From NCBI GenBank assembly GCA_021286935.1, contig JAJTBI010000008.1:1-64000 (forward strand): 64,000 nucleotides of DNA, given 5' to 3'. The notes beneath the pieces were generated by a model. The model searched no databases. It was not told where the DNA came from and saw nothing but the letters and a program-made list of their open reading frames with translations. Shown here piece by piece: positions 38,642 through 47,224 of this stretch. The position numbers were made by a program, and so were the translations under genes. Within the stretch, counting starts at the first letter, position 1. Each line of letters starts with the position of its first letter. This stretch comes from Geobacteraceae bacterium. Its GTDB lineage: Bacteria; Desulfobacterota; Desulfuromonadia; Geobacterales; Pseudopelobacteraceae.

Positions 38642-39621
38642 TCATACGCGGTCTGGTACTCTGCCTGACACTGCTTGCTGCTACTTCTCTGGTCCATGCT
38701 GCCCCACGGCAGCTCACCCTGTTTTCCGATGCCAGTCTGCTTGAAGTTGAGGTAGCGGCTAAAAAGGGAATTGCAGATTTTTCATTTCCGGCACCAATCA
38801 GAGAAGGAACCCTGCGAATTAAGCCACTGGATAACGGTAGTATAGCCCGTGTAGAGCTGCTCCCGTTCAAGACATCAGATAAACTCCAGAAAGAGCTGGA
38901 TAGTCTGTCAGAGCAGAAACATCGGCTTGAAGATCGTCTGAAGGCGCTGGATACCCGTGAAGGGATCTTTGCTGCTGCTGCAAAATCACAAAGTTCCAAG
39001 GCCCCCCGCAAGACCAAGACCAATCCGGACCCGATGACCTCAGTTCGTCAGGGCACCGACTTTGCCATTGCCCAACTGGAAGCGGTCTTTACCGCTCGTC
39101 GCCGCGCAGAACAGGACCTGAAACGGATTGAGGGACGACTGGTGAACCTGCAGAAAACCACTTTTGGTGGACCAACGGTGCAGGTTTCAGTAACACCGGC
39201 AACAGCCCGTCTCAGGATAGCTGCCGTACTGAAAGATGGTGGCTGGACACCAAGTTACGACATCCACATCCAAGGAAACGGCACTGCACTGCTAGCATTG
39301 GTGCCGCACACAAGCAGTTGGTTGCCGGACGGCTATGCTATCAGTGTCACACCTGCTGCAATCAGTGCCGGGCAACCAACACAGCTTTACCCTTTCGCAA
39401 CTGCCGGTTCTCCACGTCTGGCTGAGTGGCAGCTACCAACCGAAAAAGAGCAGGTCATCACCAACCCGATTCCCAGTTTTTCCCTTACGCTGAAGAACAC
39501 CAGTGCTACACCGCTTGCCGCAGGCAAGGCAGCCATCTACTATCATGGCGAATTCCTTGGCGTCACTGACTTCCAAGGTTTGGCAGCAGGCGCGTCAACA
39601 ACGGTGTCTGGCCCGAAATAA
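38638..39621 (+). CDS. DUF4139-like secreted protein, short form
   Basis: The protein has a signal peptide (MIIRGLVLCLTLLAATSLVHA), then beta-rich sequence and a long coiled coil (about 85-115, KLQKELDSLSEQKHRLEDRLK). A second helical stretch at about 145-180 is followed by beta sequence (WTPSYDIHIQGNGTALL) like the DUF4139 mucoidy-inhibitor-A family. It is only 327 residues and ends soon after IYYHGEFLGVTDFQG, where I would expect a longer C-terminal beta domain. It is therefore either a compact variant or a truncation. It overlaps the EVE gene by ATGA. Confidence 0.65.
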   Translation: MIIRGLVLCLTLLAATSLVHAAPRQLTLFSDASLLEVEVAAKKGIADFSFPAPIREGTLRIKPLDNGSIARVELLPFKTSDKLQKELDSLSEQKHRLEDRLKALDTREGIFAAAAKSQSSKAPRKTKTNPDPMTSVRQGTDFAIAQLEAVFTARRRAEQDLKRIEGRLVNLQKTTFGGPTVQVSVTPATARLRIAAVLKDGGWTPSYDIHIQGNGTALLALVPHTSSWLPDGYAISVTPAAISAGQPTQLYPFATAGSPRLAEWQLPTEKEQVITNPIPSFSLTLKNTSATPLAAGKAAIYYHGEFLGVTDFQGLAAGASTTVSGPK

Positions 39622-39624
39622 GAA

Positions 39625-39656
39625 AAGGCCGGTTCCTTCAGCAGGAACCGGCCTTA
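39625..39656. terminator. Bidirectional terminator between convergent genes
   Basis: A 13-bp stem AAGGCCGGTTCCT / AGGAACCGGCCTT with a 5-nt loop has an A-rich run on one side and a short T run on the other. It can serve both the DUF4139-like gene and the leftward parvulin gene. Confidence 0.85.
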
Positions 39657-39684
39657 CACCGTACTGAAATGAGTTGTACCGCGC

Positions 39685-40698
39685 TTACTTCAGGTACACT
39701 TCTATTTTGGCCTTCTTCTTGGCATCTTCCATAATTTCGTTAATAGCTTCACTCACTTTTTTACGTTTCAGTGAATCAGCTATTTTGGCTTTTACATCAT
39801 CAAAGGCAACTTTTGTTGGGGCCTTTCTCTCCGTTAGCTTGATGATATGATACCCGAACTGGGTTTCCACCACGCCGCTTACCTCACCCGGTTTCATGGC
39901 AAAGGCAGTTTCTTCAAACGGTTTCACCATCTGGCCTTTGCCAAAATAGCCAAGGTCTCCACCCTGCTTACTACTGGGGCATCCTGAATTTTCCTGAGCC
40001 AGCTTGGCAAAATCAGCTCCAGCCTTGATCTGCTTTAACAGGTCTTCCGCCTTCTCTTTAGCCTTCTTTTTGTCGGCATCGGTTGCTTTGGCATCCAGCG
40101 TAATCAGAATATGGCTGGCACGAACCTGCTCAGGCTGGGTAAAGGTCTCAGGGTTCTTGTCGTAGAACGCCTTCACCTCTGCATCGGACACGGTCTGTTT
40201 TGGCACAACCGCCTGCTCAATATAATTTTCAATAATCACATTACGCCGGATCAATTCACGCAGGTCTTTCTCATTTAACCCCTGCTCTTGCAGCCCTTTT
40301 TTGTAGTCTTCGTCTGTCTTAAAACGAGTCTTCAACCTACCAAGAGCATCATTAATCTGCTTATCCTGATCCTTAACTGGGGTATTTTTGGCGACCTGAT
40401 ACATCAGCTCTCCGCCGATCATCTGATTCAACAAAAACTGCTGCACAGCCTTTTCCTGACCTGGCGGTACCTGAGCAGCTGAAGGTGATTTACTAAAGGC
40501 GGTTAAGGCCTTCTGCAAATCAGCAGCAGGAATGGCAACCCCGTTCACCCGTGCCACCGGATCTGGCAGCGGTTTAGCCTTTTCAGCAGCCGCTGGTGCA
40601 GGTGCTGGCTTTTTATCTGCAGCTAAGGCCCCGGCACTACCCATCATGGATACAGCAGCCACCAGTACCGCAATGGTTACATTACGCTTGAACATCAT
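39685..40698 (-). CDS. Periplasmic parvulin-type peptidyl-prolyl isomerase (PpiC/SurA/PrsA-like)
   Basis: The protein has a signal peptide (ending GSAGALA, about residue 27) and a Pro/Ala linker. A SurA_N-like helical chaperone region spans about 50-190. The parvulin domain is about 195-290 (VRASHILITLDAK to GYHIIKLTERKAP). It probably folds or isomerises exported proteins and perhaps outer-membrane proteins or secreted cytochromes. It is a single gene transcribed against its neighbours. Confidence 0.9.
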   Translation of the reverse strand: MMFKRNVTIAVLVAAVSMMGSAGALAADKKPAPAPAAAEKAKPLPDPVARVNGVAIPAADLQKALTAFSKSPSAAQVPPGQEKAVQQFLLNQMIGGELMYQVAKNTPVKDQDKQINDALGRLKTRFKTDEDYKKGLQEQGLNEKDLRELIRRNVIIENYIEQAVVPKQTVSDAEVKAFYDKNPETFTQPEQVRASHILITLDAKATDADKKKAKEKAEDLLKQIKAGADFAKLAQENSGCPSSKQGGDLGYFGKGQMVKPFEETAFAMKPGEVSGVVETQFGYHIIKLTERKAPTKVAFDDVKAKIADSLKRKKVSEAINEIMEDAKKKAKIEVYLK

Positions 40699-40789
40699 GA
40701 CAGTACAATCTCCTTTGGCAATGATTTGATCGATAATTTATAACACGGCGTGAATCAAGGAAGAAGCGGAAATTTATACAGAATCATTT

Positions 40790-40818
40790 TTGACATTTTA
40801 CCAACTTTCGAGTACAGT
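40790..40818 (+). promoter_or_regulatory. Sigma-70 promoter for the cheY-like gene
   Basis: TTGACA (40790-40795), a 17-nt spacer and TACAGT (40813-40818) are followed by a small leader hairpin (ACCTGCC, loop TTTG, GGCAGGT-like, 40832-40850) before the GGAGG. Confidence 0.7.
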
Positions 40819-40880
40819 TCCCGCATACTAAACCTGCCTTTGGGCAGGGTCACCACGCCACACTTGGAGGTAAGGTGTCT

Positions 40881-41240
40881 ATGAAGAAGGTGCTTGTCGT
40901 TGATGACAGCCTCTCCGTAACCCGCCAGCTGGAAAAGATTATTAACGATTCCGGCGATTTCGTTTGTGTTGGTCATGCGAAAAACGGGGCTGAAGCCATC
41001 AAAATGAACCACAGTGAAGATCCTGACATCATCTGCATGGATATGAACATGCCAGGTATGGATGGTCTGACCGCATTGCGTAGCTTGGTAATGCTGGACA
41101 AAGCGGTGCAGGTGGTCATGGTAACCTCTCTGGGCGGTGTCGGTGATAAATTTACCGAGGCCATCAAGCTTGGGGCAAAAAATGTTATTTCAAAGCCGTT
41201 TGAAACGGAAAACGTGCTGCGTATCCTGCGGGCGCTCTAA
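40881..41240 (+). CDS. CheY-like single-domain response regulator
   Basis: This 119-residue receiver domain has no output domain. The acidic pocket is D8, D9, the phosphoacceptor is D54 (MDMNMPGMDG), and T83 and K106 (SKPF) are conserved. The ATG at 40881 follows GGAGG; an upstream in-frame GTG is less well placed. The next gene, 21 nt on, has a CheX-like phosphatase domain that may dephosphorylate it. No kinase is adjacent. Confidence 0.93.
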   Translation: MKKVLVVDDSLSVTRQLEKIINDSGDFVCVGHAKNGAEAIKMNHSEDPDIICMDMNMPGMDGLTALRSLVMLDKAVQVVMVTSLGGVGDKFTEAIKLGAKNVISKPFETENVLRILRAL

Positions 41241-41261
41241 CAGGGCTGGGGGGCTAAGCCA

Positions 41262-42131
41262 ATGGCAGTAAAATTCTTTGGACAATTTTTGGTGGAGCAG
41301 GATGCGGTAACCGGCGAGTCACTGCTCCACGCAATAGAGCTGCAGGAGCGGACCAACCTGAAGCTGGGTGAAATGGCCGTAGCCATGGGATTTATTACCC
41401 AGCAGGACATTGAAACGGCACACTCTGCCCAGCTCTCAAAGGACATGAAGCTGGGTGACCTGCTGGTTGATCTTGGCTTTCTTTCACCACTCCAATTGGA
41501 TGAGGTTATTGCGCATCAAAAGGCGACCCATCTCTACATCGGCGAAGCACTGGTTAAAGTTGGCGCATTAACTCCTGAAAAATTGGAGCATTACCTAGAA
41601 GCGTTCAAGACTGATCAGGCTCCGTATGTTGCCAACCGTGTTGAACTTCCGGCCTGGCTGAACGAAAACACTGCTGCCTGGGAAATGACGGTTGATCTGA
41701 CCTACAAGATGATTACCCGCGTGCTTGGCATTCAGTTCCGGCCCGGCAAATTCGTTGAGAGCAATGTACTTTCCTGCAATCACATGATTGCAGCCATGGA
41801 CTTAAGTGGAGACCTGACCGCCCGCTATCTGCTTTCGGTTTCAGCCGGTATTCAGAAGACAATCGCCAAGGCGATTCTGAAAGAAGATGACGTTGAAAAT
41901 GAGGATGATGAGATCCTTGAAGATACGGTCATGGAGTTTGTCAACATCGTCTGCGGCAACGTTGTGGCCAAGGCATCACAGATGGGGGTTACGCTTGATA
42001 TCAATCCCCCGATTACACTGCACCCTTCAACCAGTGGACTGTCAGTACCGGACCACTACCGCTGTGTGATTTTCCCTATTCATGTGGGTGATAACGAGAC
42101 AATGGAAATGGCACTATTTATCAAACAGTAG
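41262..42131 (+). CDS. MshEN/GspE-N-like repeats fused to a CheX-like phosphatase domain
   Basis: Residues about 1-120 contain three helical repeats (KLGEMAVAMGFITQQDIE, KLGDLLVDLGFLSPLQLDE, YIGEALVKVGALTPEKLE) like the N-terminal domain of GspE/MshE ATPases, which in some cases binds c-di-GMP. Residues about 140-289 look like CheX: the motif DTVMEFVN gives the D-x3-E-x2-N signature with E225 and N228, the residues that attack phospho-CheY in this family. Pairing with the preceding CheY-like gene suggests a regulator-phosphatase module, possibly c-di-GMP responsive. This is inferred. Confidence 0.78.
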   Translation: MAVKFFGQFLVEQDAVTGESLLHAIELQERTNLKLGEMAVAMGFITQQDIETAHSAQLSKDMKLGDLLVDLGFLSPLQLDEVIAHQKATHLYIGEALVKVGALTPEKLEHYLEAFKTDQAPYVANRVELPAWLNENTAAWEMTVDLTYKMITRVLGIQFRPGKFVESNVLSCNHMIAAMDLSGDLTARYLLSVSAGIQKTIAKAILKEDDVENEDDEILEDTVMEFVNIVCGNVVAKASQMGVTLDINPPITLHPSTSGLSVPDHYRCVIFPIHVGDNETMEMALFIKQ

Positions 42132-42155
42132 ACTGATGCTTAAACTCGATGCAGT

Positions 42156-42181
42156 AAAAAGGCGCCCTATGGCGCCTTTTT
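42156..42181. terminator. Bidirectional terminator, convergent genes
   Basis: AAAAAGGCGCC, a 4-nt loop and GGCGCCTTTT give a perfect stem with A and T runs on both sides. It overlaps the stop codon of the leftward methyltransferase gene. Confidence 0.92.
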
Positions 42182-42920
42182 ACATTCCTGTAAGGATACG
42201 ACTTACCTCATCCGTATACCTATCGGTATCACTGCGTACTATCAACGGTGGCAAAATCTGCAGATCTGCATTTTTTCTCCCCTTTACGAGCTCCACCAGA
42301 AACACCTTGGCCGGCGCATCAGGCAGACCATGCACCATCCGTAGCCGTACCACCGCAAGCTTTTGTGTCACAGCCTCCACCATTAAATCCGGTAAGCGAT
42401 CAGTGTGGTACACTAGGCAGATGCGCCCTGTTACCGGCTTAACCAGGTACTTAGCTGCTGCCAAAAAATCTGCCAGACCAGCCGATGTTTCATGACGTGC
42501 TGCCAGTTTGCCGGGATGGGGGTTCAGCCTGCCCCTGCCCTGCTTGCGATAGGGAGGGTTACTGACCACCAGATCGCAGCTTGAAACCGGCAGGTGACAC
42601 CGGACATGCAGCACATCATCGTGAAGTACGGTTATCCGACCAGACACCCCATTCAAAGCCACATTCTGCTGTGCTAACTTAGCAGTTTCACTATCCTGTT
42701 CAAAGGCGGTCACCTGAGCATGTGACGCCATCCTCGCTAGTACCAGCGCCATCACTCCGCAGCCGGTGCCAAGGTCAACAATCTGTTGTTCATCTTGCGC
42801 TCCCGCGAAGTCACACAAAAGAAGCGGATCAAGGGTAAATCGATAGCCGTCCCTGGGCTGTAGCAGCGTCAGCCCAAACCTTTTCAACTCATCTTTGGTA
42901 AGATCAGACCGTTCCTGCAT
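42180..42920 (-). CDS. tRNA1(Val) adenine-37 N6-methyltransferase-like protein (TrmN6/YfiC family)
   Basis: This is a class I SAM methyltransferase. The SAM loop is VDLGTGCGVMALVLA and the amino-methylation motif is VVSNPPYRK, characteristic of N6-adenine or N5-glutamine enzymes. GYRFTLDPLLLCDFA at the N-terminus matches the YfiC family. The Met at 42920 gives 246 residues; the open frame extends 54 nt further inside the upstream gene. It overlaps the YfhO-type gene by 17 nt and so rides on the polysaccharide operon. Confidence 0.85.
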   Translation of the reverse strand: MQERSDLTKDELKRFGLTLLQPRDGYRFTLDPLLLCDFAGAQDEQQIVDLGTGCGVMALVLARMASHAQVTAFEQDSETAKLAQQNVALNGVSGRITVLHDDVLHVRCHLPVSSCDLVVSNPPYRKQGRGRLNPHPGKLAARHETSAGLADFLAAAKYLVKPVTGRICLVYHTDRLPDLMVEAVTQKLAVVRLRMVHGLPDAPAKVFLVELVKGRKNADLQILPPLIVRSDTDRYTDEVSRILTGM

Positions 42921-45312
42921 GTTCCCGTTTCCGCAACAGCCATTCCCGAACTGCCACAACTCCAAACAGAGCAAAAGAGCCCAAGGTCAGCCCTTTACCG
43001 ATCTTGAACGGCAAAGGGTCAAATCGGAACTCAACCGTATGTTTTCCGGGTGTGAGGTAAACGCCACGCAGGATATGATCGACCGGGACGATGGTAGTTG
43101 GCTTGCCGTCAACCGTTGCCTTCCAGCCCTTATGGTATTTTTCGCCCAATACCAACAGGCTGTTGGAGCTGACAGAAGCAGATAACCGAAGTCTCTCATT
43201 TGCATACTGTTGCAGCAGCACTTCTCCGGACTTTAGAGGCGGACTGAGTACAAACGGCGGTGCAGATTCAACCAGAGCGATCCGGGATGGATCAAAGGTC
43301 GCCTCCTGCATTTGCTTAAGCCTCTGTTGCGGGTCTGTCTCTACTTTGACCTGACTCACCAGCCAAGCCTTGGGAAGCACGTGCCGGTTTTCCAATACCA
43401 CCTCATTTCCACCCTTGAAAACAAGTTGATAACGGTCACCCAAATGTCCCCTATTTTGTTCATACATCTTTTCATCTGCCACAAGCCAACGCACATTCAT
43501 AATATCCGGTAGGCGGGACTGTAACGAAAGGGCATCAAGATATTCCTGCCAGCGTCTTTTCTGGACCGGCATAGAGGTATACAGTACCGGTATCTTATGC
43601 AGCGCGTACTGTTCACTGCCTGAAGCAAGCGGAAGCACCCGATACTGCTTTGACGTTGCGGCAAGGTACTCAACCGCCGGAGAACGGTGATCGCGGCGGT
43701 TGGTCTGAGGCAGCGAGGTCGTCACCAGCATGGCACTGTTAATCCGCCAGACATCAAACAAAAAGAGCAGCAGCAGCAGATACGGCATCAACGCACGAAA
43801 ACGCTCCACTTTCACAGTCTGATAGATCAGGAGTGCATAACCGGCTGCAAACATGACGGCAATCTTTGTTTCGTCAATCAGATGCATCCAGCGCTGTGTG
43901 GCAAGTTCAATTCCCTGCTGGTAGCGGGTCGGCTGCAGCAGCTGTGCCGATAACAGCGACAGCCAGCCGGAAGACCAGATCAGCTCAACGGCAAGCAGTC
44001 CTCCCAACAGCAACGGCAACGATACGACCGCAGTGAGATAGCGCTGAACCATCGGCGTTTCAAGCAATTCCTGCCTGCGCAGCAGATCAATCCCGCGGGC
44101 AGCCGACAGGCAGAGGGCGGCAAGCGGGACAAACAGGAACATCTTGGGTACCCGGAAACGGTTCATGCCTGGGAAATAATCAAACAGCCAGTGATAGACC
44201 GGCGTATACTTGCCCATCGCAATCAACAGGCCAATAACGATGATGGCACCACAAAACCAGGTCTGGCGGTCACGCAGCAACAACAGCGGCAGCGGCAGCA
44301 GCAACCAGGGTAACAGGCCGATATAGCTTGATGTCTGGGTGAAGACCATCCTGCCCCAGTAGTAGACCTCACCCTGCCTGGGCCGGTCTCCGGCCTCCTG
44401 GCGGGAAAGGCCGAACATCCCCGGTATCAGGTAGGTGGCCAGCTCCTCCGGCGGCATCGACCACTGCATCGCCTCTTCCCGATCAAGCCCCCCCTTGCCC
44501 TGGTTGGAACCGGACTGTACACCACGGTTGGTATCCTGCGACCAGGACTTGAGCGGCAACAGATCCATAGCCACTGCCGAAAGGAAAAACAGCGGCACCA
44601 GCAGCGTCATCAGCAGTATCCGCATCCTGCTCCAACCACCGTTTTTCCGGTCCTGCCGCCACTCGGCAACCAGATGAAACAGTCCGTAAAGACCGATTGC
44701 AAGGCAGGTATAGTAGGCGATCTGCCAGTGGGTATGAAAAAACTGGAGGGCCAGCACACAACCGGTGGCCAGGAACCAGACCAGCCGTTTTTCCTGGTAG
44801 CCTTTAGCAAGACAGAAAAAGGCCCAGGGGGCAAAGCTGATGGTGGCGATCTTCAGGACATGACCGGCATTGATCAGGGTGGCCATTTCGGGAGCCAGGG
44901 CAAAGATCAGGCCGGCAATCAGCGCCGCCAGCCGACTGGTTCCCACTGCCCTGCACCAGGCATAGATGCCGCTTGCCGCAACAAACAGGTACAGCAGGAT
45001 GAACCAGGCCACAGCTGCCGGCAGCGGCAGCAGCTTGTACAGCAGCCCCTGCCAGATCAGAAACTGATTGGCCTGCCCCCCGCCATCCAGCGTATTGCCG
45101 CCATTGCCGTAGATATCCCAGATCGCCTGCAGCTTGAAATTGAACAGCTCCGCCAGCGGCTGTTGAGCAAGTCGCAGGGCAGACCAGTAGTACTCATTCA
45201 GAATATCCGGCGCTCGGATCACCTGATCGGTAAACAGGATCGGCCAGAGGGATACAACCAGACAGAACAGCATCCCGGCCATTGCCGCAAAATCAGTGTT
45301 TCTCGCCTTCAT
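42904..45312 (-). CDS. YfhO-family integral membrane protein
   Basis: This 802-residue protein has about twelve transmembrane helices in the N-terminal two thirds and a C-terminal soluble beta region (from about 600), ending with two helices and a basic tail. The topology and motifs such as RVPKMFLFVPLAALCLSAARG and the C-terminal GWKATVDGKPTTIVPVDHILRGVYL match YfhO (PF09586). Gram-positive YfhO is needed for glycosylating lipoteichoic acid. Here it probably acts as a lipid-linked-sugar glycosyltransferase on the periplasmic side for the cluster's glycan. Confidence 0.85.
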   Translation of the reverse strand: MKARNTDFAAMAGMLFCLVVSLWPILFTDQVIRAPDILNEYYWSALRLAQQPLAELFNFKLQAIWDIYGNGGNTLDGGGQANQFLIWQGLLYKLLPLPAAVAWFILLYLFVAASGIYAWCRAVGTSRLAALIAGLIFALAPEMATLINAGHVLKIATISFAPWAFFCLAKGYQEKRLVWFLATGCVLALQFFHTHWQIAYYTCLAIGLYGLFHLVAEWRQDRKNGGWSRMRILLMTLLVPLFFLSAVAMDLLPLKSWSQDTNRGVQSGSNQGKGGLDREEAMQWSMPPEELATYLIPGMFGLSRQEAGDRPRQGEVYYWGRMVFTQTSSYIGLLPWLLLPLPLLLLRDRQTWFCGAIIVIGLLIAMGKYTPVYHWLFDYFPGMNRFRVPKMFLFVPLAALCLSAARGIDLLRRQELLETPMVQRYLTAVVSLPLLLGGLLAVELIWSSGWLSLLSAQLLQPTRYQQGIELATQRWMHLIDETKIAVMFAAGYALLIYQTVKVERFRALMPYLLLLLFLFDVWRINSAMLVTTSLPQTNRRDHRSPAVEYLAATSKQYRVLPLASGSEQYALHKIPVLYTSMPVQKRRWQEYLDALSLQSRLPDIMNVRWLVADEKMYEQNRGHLGDRYQLVFKGGNEVVLENRHVLPKAWLVSQVKVETDPQQRLKQMQEATFDPSRIALVESAPPFVLSPPLKSGEVLLQQYANERLRLSASVSSNSLLVLGEKYHKGWKATVDGKPTTIVPVDHILRGVYLTPGKHTVEFRFDPLPFKIGKGLTLGSFALFGVVAVREWLLRKREHAGTV

Positions 45313-46424
45313 TGCTTCCTCGCTGTTGCCTGATAACTGCGGATTGTCTGAAGGGCCGCCTCATCCCAGTCAAATAGGCGCGCCCGTTCTCGGCCCTTGT
45401 GACGCAGCTGCCCCGCAAGGCCATGATCCGTGAGGATACGGGTCAGTGCCGCACTTACGGCACTGTTACTGGTATGGTCCACCGTCAGACCGGCATCGCC
45501 AACCACTTCGGGAATCGCTCCGGTATCCGACACCACTACCGGAATACCGCAGGTCATCGCCTCAAGCGGAGGCCGCCCGAAACCCTCGCAGTGCGAAAGA
45601 TAGGCGGCAACCGCGGCGCCGTCGTAGAGGTGGGGCAGTTCTTCATCCGGCACAAACCCGGTAAAGATCACCTCCTGCTCAATCCGGTGCCGGGCTATGG
45701 CCTTGTCCAGCTCTTCGGTCATCCAGCCGCGCCTGCCGACAATGACCAGCGGGCGTCCTTGCCTCAGTTGTGGATCAAGGGCAGCATAGGCCGCTACCAG
45801 TGTTGTCAGATTTTTGCGGGGCTGAATGGTGCCGACATACAGGATATAACCACTTTCAAGACCGTAACGACTGCGAATCAGTGTTCCTTCTGCCGCATTA
45901 CGCTGCTGGCCCATGCTGCGGTCAATCCCCTGCATAATGACATCAATCCGATCCGAGGCTACACCGAACCGCTCCATGATCCCCCTGCGGGCATACTCGG
46001 AGATGGTAATGATCCGGCTGCTTTTGCAGGCAGCCAGCGGAATATGCATCCGCCAGTAGCACCGGGCTGCAAAGGTCTCAAATTGCGGAAAATCGAGAGG
46101 TATCAGATCATGTAGCGTCACCACCACCGGGCAGGGAGAGAACAGAGGAATAGAACTTTTGGGACAGTGCAGCAGATCAACCCGCTCTCTTTTACAGAGG
46201 GCAGGCAGCAGGAGATGTTCACGCCGAAGCCTTGCCAGAGGGGATTTGCCGGGCAGCACCAGTTCTCGGGCAGCCGGAAAGCGGCCCAGATGGACCGGAT
46301 CATTGTAGATCAGCAGGTACTGATGTTCTGTATCGATCCGCAGAAGGGCATCCACCAACCCCAGCAGGTACGACCGGGGCCCCCCCTGGGTGGAAAGTGT
46401 CGAGGCATCTATGGCAATCTTCAT
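45309..46424 (-). CDS. Glycosyltransferase family 4 protein
   Basis: This is a GT-B fold enzyme of 371 residues. The N-terminal acceptor domain starts MKIAIDASTLSTQGGPRSYL. The donor domain has YVGTIQPRKNLTTLVAAY and the E-x7-E motif region CEGFGRPPLEAMTCGIPVV. It resembles mannosyltransferases of O-antigen and capsule loci; the sugar is not predictable. It overlaps the neighbouring genes by 4 nt on each side. Confidence 0.9.
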   Translation of the reverse strand: MKIAIDASTLSTQGGPRSYLLGLVDALLRIDTEHQYLLIYNDPVHLGRFPAARELVLPGKSPLARLRREHLLLPALCKRERVDLLHCPKSSIPLFSPCPVVVTLHDLIPLDFPQFETFAARCYWRMHIPLAACKSSRIITISEYARRGIMERFGVASDRIDVIMQGIDRSMGQQRNAAEGTLIRSRYGLESGYILYVGTIQPRKNLTTLVAAYAALDPQLRQGRPLVIVGRRGWMTEELDKAIARHRIEQEVIFTGFVPDEELPHLYDGAAVAAYLSHCEGFGRPPLEAMTCGIPVVVSDTGAIPEVVGDAGLTVDHTSNSAVSAALTRILTDHGLAGQLRHKGRERARLFDWDEAALQTIRSYQATARKQ

Positions 46425-47224
46425 GGCTGGTCACCGGGCAAAGGTCGAAATTTGGGGTGCAGCCGCATCAGGGAATACAGGCCAGTACGGCGCAGCAACA
46501 GCTTGATACTACCCGCAGCAGCATAACGCAGGAACCAGACAGCGGCCTTCCAGTGTGGATAACCGGCTGCCGTCGTTACCCGGAACAGCTCTGTGCGTAC
46601 TGCTAGAAAATGGTTGTCACTGGCGCCGCCGTAGCGCATCCGGGCCAGGATACGGGGCAGATAGCAGAAGCGACACCCGGCACGATAATAGCGCAGCACC
46701 AGCTCGTAATCCATGGTCAGTCGAAGCGCGACATCAAATCCGCCCAGCTCTTGATACCGCGCTGCCTTGACAAAGACCGTTGGATGATTGAGCGGCATCT
46801 CGCGCCAGATCGTTTCAGCCACCGGACCCGGCACCATCCTGAAGAGCGGCTGATCCCCTTCCAGACGCAGCATGTCGCCATGCACCAGATCACAGTCCGG
46901 ATCGGCCTGGAACTGATCCCGAACAGCCGCCAGCGCCCCGCTCTCATACAGGTCATCGGAATTGATAATGCCGATCACGTCCCCCCCCGCCAACGCAATC
47001 CCTTTGTTAAAGGCATCGGCAATCCCCTGGTCAGGTCCGGACATCCAGCGGATACGATCGTCCGCTGCAGCATGGCGCTTGATGATGTCAAGCGTTGCAT
47101 CTGTCGAGCCACCATCGATCAGCAGGTATTCAAGCGCTACATCAGTCTGTCCAAGCACACTGCGGATGGTCTCTTCCAGGCTGGCGGCACTGTTCATGGT
47201 GGGAGTGATAATACTGAACCGCAT
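46421..47224 (-). CDS. Glycosyltransferase family 2 protein
   Basis: This is a GT-A fold enzyme of 267 residues. FSIITPTMNSAASLEETIRS opens the nucleotide-binding domain. IDGGSTDATLDI and the DxD-type GIINSDDLYESGAL follow. The Met at 47224 forms a TGATG overlap with the upstream gene's stop and is preferred over the longer open frame. It is probably an inverting transferase adding one sugar of the repeat unit. Confidence 0.9.
   Translation of the reverse strand: MRFSIITPTMNSAASLEETIRSVLGQTDVALEYLLIDGGSTDATLDIIKRHAAADDRIRWMSGPDQGIADAFNKGIALAGGDVIGIINSDDLYESGALAAVRDQFQADPDCDLVHGDMLRLEGDQPLFRMVPGPVAETIWREMPLNHPTVFVKAARYQELGGFDVALRLTMDYELVLRYYRAGCRFCYLPRILARMRYGGASDNHFLAVRTELFRVTTAAGYPHWKAAVWFLRYAAAGSIKLLLRRTGLYSLMRLHPKFRPLPGDQP

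Noticed and set aside
42900-42974. A longer N-terminus for the TrmN6-like protein
   Set aside because: The added 18 residues (Cys/Gly-rich) come from the YfhO gene's coding sequence. The downstream Met gives the normal family start.
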